DNA of 9,322 nt, taken from NCBI GenBank assembly GCA_035552275.1, contig DASZLR010000248.1:1-9322 (forward strand), given 5' to 3'. The position numbers were made by a program, and so were the translations under genes. Below the pieces are notes generated by a model. It did not search any database. It was not told where the DNA came from and saw only the letters and a program-made list of their open reading frames with translations. Source of the stretch: DASVLX01 sp035552275. Its GTDB lineage: Bacteria > Actinomycetota > Actinomycetes > Mycobacteriales > Pseudonocardiaceae. Within the stretch, counting starts at the first letter, position 1; each line of letters begins with the position of its first letter. This document shows, piece by piece, positions 6,140 to 9,322 of the stretch.

Positions 6140-6802
6140 GTGAGAGACAAGATCGCACGTGGCTGGTTCGCATTGTCGGCCGTGGTCGTGCTCGTCGGCC
6201 TGGTGGTGCAGCTCGTGGTGACGGCCCGAACGACCGGCGGCGTGTTCGATTCGCCGGCCGCCCGGGTGGCGAATGTCTTCTGCTTCTTCACCATTCTGTC
6301 CAACATCCTGGTCGGCGGGACCAGCGCGGCGCTGGCGCTGCGGCTGAACCGGCCGTCCCGGCTATTCCGCACGCTGCGGCTGGACGCGCTCATCGGCATC
6401 GCGGTGACCGGCGTCGTCTTCCATATCGCGCTGGCCGGCCTGCATGACCTGGAAGGCGCGGCGGCGCTCGCCGACCTGTTGCTGCACACCGTGTCGCCCT
6501 TGCTGTGCGTGGTCGGCTGGTTGCTGTTCGGTCCGCGGCCGGTGATCACAGCGACGATCACGCCGGGCATCGCCGGATGGTCGCTGGCGTATCCGGTGCT
6601 GTGGCTGGTGTTCACCCTCATTCGCGGCGCGATCACGGACTTCTATCCGTACCCGTTTCTGGACGCCCACGCGCACGGATACGTGCGAGTGGCGCTGAGC
6701 TGCGTGATTGTCGGTGTGCTGTTCATCGGGCTCGCGTTCGGCGCGATGCTGCTCGACCGGCTGCTCGTCCGGCTCGATCGGCAACCGGTCACGGTTGCCT
6801 GA
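6140..6802 (+). CDS. Pr6Pr-family integral membrane protein
   Basis: This encodes 220 residues with six predicted membrane helices, near 9-29, 46-67, 83-102, 112-134, 141-163 and 183-209. Polar landmarks include FTILSN in helix 2, FHIAL in helix 3 and LLHTVSPLLCV in helix 4. This pattern, with His residues in helices 3 and 4, matches the Pr6Pr / FAR-17a-like bacterial membrane family, whose biochemical role is not established. A start at GTG 6140 places the first helix directly after a short basic N-terminus. The C-terminus is short and cytoplasmic or polar. It is transcribed away from the response regulator, and the kinase gene follows after a 122-nt gap containing its own possible -10 box. 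There is no evident link to the lanthipeptide locus. Confidence 0.75.
   Translation: MRDKIARGWFALSAVVVLVGLVVQLVVTARTTGGVFDSPAARVANVFCFFTILSNILVGGTSAALALRLNRPSRLFRTLRLDALIGIAVTGVVFHIALAGLHDLEGAAALADLLLHTVSPLLCVVGWLLFGPRPVITATITPGIAGWSLAYPVLWLVFTLIRGAITDFYPYPFLDAHAHGYVRVALSCVIVGVLFIGLAFGAMLLDRLLVRLDRQPVTVA
6780..6799. terminator. short hairpin at gene end, possible weak terminator
   Basis: GGCAACC (6780-6786) and GGTTGCC (6793-6799) form a 7-bp stem with a 6-nt loop over the last codons of the membrane protein, just before its stop. It lacks a T tract and lies inside the coding region, so termination is only possible, not shown. Confidence 0.2.
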
Positions 6803-6841
6803 AACGCGGGTCGGCAACGCTGGGCCGCGCGGCGCGTCCGA

Positions 6842-6847
6842 TAGGGT
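6842..6847 (+). promoter_or_regulatory. candidate -10 box for the kinase gene
   Basis: TAGGGT matches TANNNT and lies about 80 nt before the kinase start, in the gap after the membrane protein. No convincing -35 is found 16-19 nt upstream. This would give the kinase its own transcript. Confidence 0.3.
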
Positions 6848-6924
6848 GGACGGGATTCCCACGTGCCTCAAGGGCTTGGGTGAGCTGCGCAAACGAGGAG
6901 TAATCGGTCATCGACGAGGGTCAG

Positions 6925-8523
6925 TTGATCGCTGGTCACTACCGGTTGCTGGAACGCATCGGCAGTGGCGCGATGGGTGTGGTCTGGCGGGCCCGCGACG
7001 AACGCCTGGAGCGGATCGTCGCGATCAAACAGCTGTTGTTGCAGCCCGGGCTGGGTGAGCAACAGCGCCAGGAGGCCCGAAAACGGGCCATGCGCGAGGC
7101 CCGGATCGCCGCGCGGCTGCACCATTCCAACGCCATCGTCGTCTTCGACGTCGCCGAGCACGAGGGCGATCCGTGTCTGGTGATGGAGTATCTGCCGGCG
7201 CGCAGCCTGGCCGCCGTGCTGACCGAGCGTGGCAGCCTGCCGGTGCCGGACGTGGCCGCGATGGGCAGCCAGATCGCCGCCGCGCTGGCCGCCGCGCACG
7301 CGTCCGGCATCGTGCATCGGGACATCAAGCCGGGCAACGTGTTGATCAACGACGACGGCGTCGCCAAGATCACCGACTTCGGCATCGCCCGCGCGGCCGG
7401 CGATCTCACCCTCACCCAGACCGGCACCTTCGCCGGGACGCCCGCGTATCTGGCGCCGGAGGTGGCCCGCGGCCAGGACCCGACGTCGGCCTCGGACGTG
7501 TTCTCGTTGGGCGCCACCCTGTACGACGCGGTCGAGGGCGGGCCACCGTTCCCGGAGCGGACGAACCAGTTGGCGCTGCTGCACCTGGTCGCCGAGGGCA
7601 AGATCGAGCCGCCCAAGCAGGCCGGCGAGCTGACATCGTTGCTGATGAAACTGTTGCGGGCCAATCCGGCCGAGCGGCCCAACATGGCGCAGGCCAGTTC
7701 GATGCTCGCCGAGCTGGGCGGCGCCCGGCCGCTGCGGCCGGCGGTGCTGTCCAGCATGAGCCGGCCGACACTGCCCGACCTGGCGCGGGTCGATGACGCG
7801 CCCGCCCAGCCGGCGCCCGCGTCGCCGAGACCGTTGCCGGGACCATCGGCGCCGTTGCCGCCGCCGACCCAGCAGGGCATGACGGGCCTGGCCGGTCTGT
7901 TCGGCGAACGGACGGATGCTCCACCCACGGCTGCGGTTCCGTCGGCGGGGTCTACACCGTCCAGTGTGGACCGTCGGAAGCGAACCGTGCTGATCACGGT
8001 GGTAGTGCTGGTCGTGGTGGTCGCCGGCGGGCTGATCGGTTGGCTGGTCAGCTCGTCCAGCGGTTCGCCGCAGGCCGGCGGCGGCACACCGAGCACGAAC
8101 ACCAGCGCCCCGCCCACGTCCTCCAGCTCCGCGCCGACCACGACGAGCGCGCCCAGCGGTTCCGGTGTGGTCGACATCAGCCAAGCCGGCAACATGGTGA
8201 TCGACTTCTACAACAAACTGTTGACCAACCCTTCGGCGGTGGCGGCGAACGCCGGCACCGCATGGAACGAATTGTCTCCGACCGCTCAGGCCTTCTATGG
8301 CACGGAACAGCAGTTCATCGCCTATTGGAGCGGCTATTCACAGGTATACGCCCAGGACGCCCACCAGGTGTACGACAACCCTGATGGCTCGGCCGGCGTT
8401 CCGTTCAATCTAACCGTCCTGGGCGGAACTTCTGGCGGCAGCGGGCAGGCGCAACACAAGGTCTACCAGATCATCCGCGCTCAAAACGGCCAACTGCTCA
8501 TCAACTCCGACACGCGGTATTGA
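6925..8523 (+). CDS. transmembrane Ser/Thr protein kinase (PknB-type)
   Basis: This 532-residue receptor kinase phosphorylates proteins on Ser/Thr from the inner face of the membrane. Kinase landmarks are the glycine loop GSGAMG (13-18), Lys35 (VAIK), HRDIKPGN (His131, Asp133, Lys135, Asn138), DFG (Asp151) and TPAYLAPE. A Pro-rich juxtamembrane stretch (about 290-350) leads to one membrane helix (about 355-375). A Ser/Thr-rich linker follows, then an extracellular domain of about 115 residues (VVDISQAGNMVIDFYNKLL and on). No PASTA repeats are present, and the ectodomain looks like a small alpha+beta, NTF2-like sensor. The start is uncertain. TTG at 6925 has GAGGG (6916-6920) 4 nt ahead. A better GAGGAG (6895-6900) points to 6907-6910, where the in-frame codons are GTC and ATC. 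Translation from there would add VIDEGQ, typical of this family's N-terminus. Confidence 0.92.
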   Translation: MIAGHYRLLERIGSGAMGVVWRARDERLERIVAIKQLLLQPGLGEQQRQEARKRAMREARIAARLHHSNAIVVFDVAEHEGDPCLVMEYLPARSLAAVLTERGSLPVPDVAAMGSQIAAALAAAHASGIVHRDIKPGNVLINDDGVAKITDFGIARAAGDLTLTQTGTFAGTPAYLAPEVARGQDPTSASDVFSLGATLYDAVEGGPPFPERTNQLALLHLVAEGKIEPPKQAGELTSLLMKLLRANPAERPNMAQASSMLAELGGARPLRPAVLSSMSRPTLPDLARVDDAPAQPAPASPRPLPGPSAPLPPPTQQGMTGLAGLFGERTDAPPTAAVPSAGSTPSSVDRRKRTVLITVVVLVVVVAGGLIGWLVSSSSGSPQAGGGTPSTNTSAPPTSSSSAPTTTSAPSGSGVVDISQAGNMVIDFYNKLLTNPSAVAANAGTAWNELSPTAQAFYGTEQQFIAYWSGYSQVYAQDAHQVYDNPDGSAGVPFNLTVLGGTSGGSGQAQHKVYQIIRAQNGQLLINSDTRY

Positions 8524-8544
8524 GGATGGTTGAAGGTCGTCAGG

Positions 8545-8928
8545 TCAGCATGACGGCGGATCCGGAACCGTGCAGGGCAAATTGCTGAAACTGAAGATCG
8601 GACTGAAGTTGATGCCTGACTGTGGTTGCACTACTTGGCTGGCGGCGCTATTGCACGATATGTTGGTCCACACGAGTACCGGTCGGCCGGAATTATTGTA
8701 GACCGAGTTGAAGGGTGCCACAACGTCATCAACATTGGTGCAGTCGCCTGGTGTCCCGGGTGGGTATGTCTCGTGCGCGCCCTGCTCATTGTATTGCGGA
8801 TACACGCACACCATTCCTCCTATGCATTGACTATCGTCGGCATGCGCGGCAGCGGCGCTGAAAAGACCGGAGGCGGCCATAGTTGCGATAACCGCAGGTA
8901 GAACAGTCAAACGAATGCCTGACCACAT
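8545..8928 (-). CDS. secreted peptidase inhibitor, I36-like
   Basis: This encodes 127 residues with a clear Sec signal peptide: a short basic start, a hydrophobic core and AHA at 28-30 before Asp31-Asp32. The mature part of about 97 residues has six Cys (35, 41, 63, 92, 119, 127), enough for three disulfides. The opening CIGGMVCVYPQYNEQG and the later FNSVYNNSG follow the beta-gamma-crystallin-like pattern of the actinobacterial I36 / SMPI family, whose characterised members inhibit metalloproteases. The ATG at 8928 has AGAGGGGG (8934-8941) 5 nt ahead. An ATG at 8933 is out of frame. The region is visibly lower in G+C than its neighbours, with many A/T-ending codons, which may reflect transfer or relaxed codon choice. 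It converges on the kinase gene with a 21-nt gap. The target protease is unknown. Confidence 0.78.
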   Translation of the reverse strand: MWSGIRLTVLPAVIATMAASGLFSAAAAHADDSQCIGGMVCVYPQYNEQGAHETYPPGTPGDCTNVDDVVAPFNSVYNNSGRPVLVWTNISCNSAASQVVQPQSGINFSPIFSFSNLPCTVPDPPSC

Positions 8929-9157
8929 TTCATCCCCCTCTAGAAAATTAGCTCGATCCTTGCTCCCGCCGAGATTTTTATCAGCCGAACGACGTCTGTG
9001 GTAAGAAGATCGTGGCGCGCGTCACTGTGAAGCAAGTCGCACTCGTGCGGGACGACCTGCCCTGTCCACCGGGAGGATGTCGCCCGTTCGGGCTCTTTAC
9101 CTGCGGGTAGTCGTTGGGGCACAGTCGAATAAACCCCGTGGTAACTGGAGGACGACT
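8929..9157. other. divergent intergenic region, no assignable element
   Basis: This is the 229-nt gap between the I36-like gene and the oxygenase gene, and it should hold both promoters. Apart from the two ribosome sites at its ends I see only short palindromes, such as GCCC-GTTC-GGGC near 9082-9093. No convincing -35/-10 pair was found. A 60-residue minus-strand ORF here has no coding character. Confidence 0.4.
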
Positions 9158-9322
9158 GTGACGGCTGCCTTACGAAACGACGCCCCGCTCGATGTCGGTC
9201 TGTTCGGTCCGGACTCCGTGACGTGGCAACTGCACGCCGACCCGGCGATGGTGATCGCCGGCTTCACCAGCCTTTTCCTGGAGGCGCTGCATCCGCGTGC
9301 GGTCGCGGCCATCGTGCAGAAT
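9158..9322 (+). CDS. MpaB-family (DUF2236) oxygenase, N-terminal part
   Basis: The first 55 residues are present and the reading frame runs off the window end. GLFGPDSVTWQLHADPAM followed by FLEALHPRAVA is the conserved opening of the MpaB / latex-clearing-protein-like (DUF2236) family, heme-dependent oxygenases in the characterised members. The HP in ALHPRA belongs to a strongly conserved block. The GTG start has GGAGG (9147-9151) 6 nt ahead, which settles the start. The substrate cannot be told from this fragment. It is divergent from the I36-like gene and probably unrelated to the lanthipeptide locus. Confidence 0.8.
   Translation, partial: MTAALRNDAPLDVGLFGPDSVTWQLHADPAMVIAGFTSLFLEALHPRAVAAIVQN

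Noticed and set aside
8538..8555. CGTCA...TGACG hairpin between the kinase and I36-like genes as a terminator
   Set aside because: The stem is only 5 bp with an 8-nt loop and overlaps coding sequence; too weak to call.
8626..8901. 91-codon plus-strand frame
   Set aside because: It is antisense to the signal-peptide-bearing I36-like gene and has no ribosome site or recognisable domain.

Overview
The window comes from a high-G+C actinobacterium. Coding frames have strongly G/C-biased third positions, GTG and TTG starts occur, and the gene families (class IV lanthipeptide enzymes, a PknB-type kinase, an I36 inhibitor, an MpaB-type oxygenase) are typical of Actinomycetia. No rRNA, tRNA, IS transposase or CRISPR array was found. 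The genus cannot be read from this sequence.

The left half (about 538-5200) is a compact class IV lanthipeptide locus in the order synthetase (lanL) - S9 peptidase - precursor (lanA). LanL has the full lyase-kinase-cyclase architecture, and its cyclase domain keeps the three zinc ligands (Cys-Cys-His) that separate class IV from class III. The peptidase start codon overlaps the end of lanL. The 52-residue precursor at 4967-5125 is very close to the venezuelin precursor as I remember it. The locus ends in a GC-rich hairpin and faces a convergent NarL/FixJ-type response regulator. No ABC transporter gene, which venezuelin-type clusters usually have, lies in the window.

The most unusual element is a perfect 19-bp inverted repeat with a 20-nt loop (3478-3535), inside the N-terminal propeller region of the peptidase gene. 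The codons just upstream (about 3387-3476) make propeller-like protein only in another frame. Removing about 58 nt at the palindrome and correcting a small shift near 3386 restores a continuous plausible sequence. The two lesions cancel, so the gene stays open while about 50 residues are replaced by a Cys-rich stretch.

The right half (6140-9322) looks like ordinary chromosome: a six-helix Pr6Pr-type membrane protein with a possible leaderless promoter, a transmembrane Ser/Thr kinase with a non-PASTA ectodomain, a convergent secreted I36-type inhibitor with visibly lower G+C, and the start of an MpaB-type (DUF2236) oxygenase cut off by the window end. At the far left is a small conserved-looking helical hypothetical protein (159-374).

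Proposed working of the locus (inference): LanL phosphorylates and eliminates Thr residues in the LanA core and closes thioether rings. The peptidase may take part in leader removal, and the response regulator may control expression.
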